Source: Methanocorpusculum sp. (GTDB taxonomy: Archaea > Halobacteriota > Methanomicrobia > Methanomicrobiales > Methanocorpusculaceae). Taken from it: a stretch of DNA of 14,584 nt. Within the stretch, counting starts at the first letter, position 1. Each line of letters begins with the position of its first letter. The translations under genes and the position numbers were made by a program. This document shows, piece by piece, positions 13,824-14,584 of the stretch. Under the pieces are notes generated by a model. That model was not told the DNA's origin and did not search any database. It worked only from the letters and a program-made list of their open reading frames with translations. The stretch is from positions 1-14,584 of the forward strand of contig DALTVX010000061.1 of assembly GCA_029987395.1 (NCBI GenBank), given 5' to 3'.

Positions 13824-14584
13824 TTAGAAATGCTCCTCAATTCTTATAAGTTCATTTAATTTAGCAATGCGCTCTCCACCAACAATACCACTCTTCAAAA
13901 AGCAGCAGCCAAAAGCTGTTGCAAGATGTGCAATGGTGTTATCAGTCGTTTCACCGGAACGGTGGCTCATGACCGTTTCATACCCGTAATCACGGGCGAG
14001 ATCGATCGTTTCAAAGGTGTCGGTGAGTGTCCCGATCTGATTTGGTTTGATCAGAACACAGTTGCAGGCATCATATCTGATACCTTCTGCAAGACGAACG
14101 ACATTCGTAACGAACAGATCATCGCCGCAGATAAGAGTATCGCGGCCAGAAAGATCCTCGGTGATACGTGCAAACCCTTCGAAATCTTCTTCCTGGATTG
14201 GGTCTTCGACAAAAAGCAGGTTATATGTTTCGGTCAGGTCGGCAATATATGCAATCTGCTCCTCAGTAGTTCGCTTTGCATTCTTATAGACATATCTCCC
14301 GCTTGCAGCATCCCACATCTCTGACGCGGCAACATCGATGCCCATACGGACCTCGATCCCGGTTTCGTCAAAGACTTTGGTGGTAGCTTCATTCACGATT
14401 TCAAAGGCTTCAAGATCAGCGATGTGTGGAGCCCATGCCCCTTCATCGCCCTTGCCGCACCCCTTACCGCGCGCGATAAGGATCTCTTTGACACGTTTGT
14501 GAACAAGCGCGTTGGTAAATACTGCCTCGGCTGCCGTAGATGCTCCAGTTGGTATAATAAGGAACTCCTGGATATCAGTAGCAT
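13824..14584 (-). CDS. eno: Enolase (phosphopyruvate hydratase), C-terminal part
   Basis: Enolase interconverts 2-phosphoglycerate and phosphoenolpyruvate in glycolysis and gluconeogenesis. The frame is open through the right edge, so the N-terminal domain is missing from the window and about 252 C-terminal residues are visible. The sequence begins within TDIQEFLIIPTGAS. Catalytic elements present are the Glu of KGDEGAWAP, the Mg2+ ligands in VEDPI and GDDLF, the catalytic Lys in LIKPNQIGT, and the SHRSGE loop. The GTG near 14396 is an internal valine, not a start, because the family sequence continues upstream in the same frame. The stop is one base before the S2 start, so the two genes form one operon. 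Confidence 0.96.
   Translation of the reverse strand, partial: ATDIQEFLIIPTGASTAAEAVFTNALVHKRVKEILIARGKGCGKGDEGAWAPHIADLEAFEIVNEATTKVFDETGIEVRMGIDVAASEMWDAASGRYVYKNAKRTTEEQIAYIADLTETYNLLFVEDPIQEEDFEGFARITEDLSGRDTLICGDDLFVTNVVRLAEGIRYDACNCVLIKPNQIGTLTDTFETIDLARDYGYETVMSHRSGETTDNTIAHLATAFGCCFLKSGIVGGERIAKLNELIRIEEHF

Noticed and set aside
13823..13840. Longer S2 start at TTG 13840
   Set aside because: It would swallow the GAGGAG ribosome binding site and overlap the enolase gene. The ATG at 13822 fits better.
14393..14584. Open frame of 63 codons on the minus strand at the right edge
   Set aside because: It is an out-of-frame shadow of enolase. The enolase frame itself runs through this stretch with family sequence such as KGDEGAWAP, so there is no frameshift either.
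1..14584. Defence island, prophage, insertion sequence or CRISPR array
   Set aside because: No transposase, integrase, Cas-like protein, long repeat array or flanking target duplication was found on either strand.

Overview
The window looks like a stretch of euryarchaeal, probably methanogen, chromosome. The evidence is an A-type (V-like) ATP synthase subunit D, the archaeal/eukaryotic ribosomal protein S17e, an archaeal-length S2 directly behind enolase, a stand-alone ThiN domain, oligo-T ends and several TATA-like boxes that predict leaderless or short-leader transcripts. It resembles a Methanomicrobiales genome such as Methanocorpusculum, but that placement is from memory of such proteins and was not tested. 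Genes are dense: the longest gene-free gap is about 220 bases. I saw no insertion sequence, CRISPR array or integrase.

Left part (1-1721). The 3' end of the ATP synthase D gene is followed by two small hairpins. A metallo-beta-lactamase-fold hydrolase on the + strand comes next, with an unusual metal motif and an upstream region rich in inverted repeats. A cluster of three perfect inverted repeats lies between this gene and the convergent S17e gene.

Housekeeping operon on the minus strand (2982 to 1715). An HD-domain phosphohydrolase, a ThiN-domain protein and S17e are packed with a 1-base overlap and a 9-base gap. A 60-residue two-helix membrane protein is transcribed divergently from it.

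Adenylate-forming cluster on the minus strand (8501 to 3251). Three tandem paralogous acyl-CoA-synthetase-like enzymes appear as a two-gene unit plus a third gene with its own promoter. Two of them align over all 562 residues without a gap, at about 62% identity by hand count. This is the most accessory-looking part of the window and the best candidate for unexplored biochemistry.

Copper/tRNA operon on the minus strand (12365 to 8592). tRNA-Gly(CCC), an ACT-domain protein, the tRNA t6A-pathway enzyme Sua5/TsaC and a Cu(I) P-type ATPase are chained with 9-base spacing, a 1-base overlap and a 4-base overlap. The ATPase ends in a CopZ-like metal-binding domain.

Right part (13062 to 14584). An ArsR-like winged-helix regulator has a perfect 13-bp palindrome between its TATA box and start codon. 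Ribosomal protein S2 and enolase follow in the usual archaeal eno-rpsB order, with enolase running off the window.
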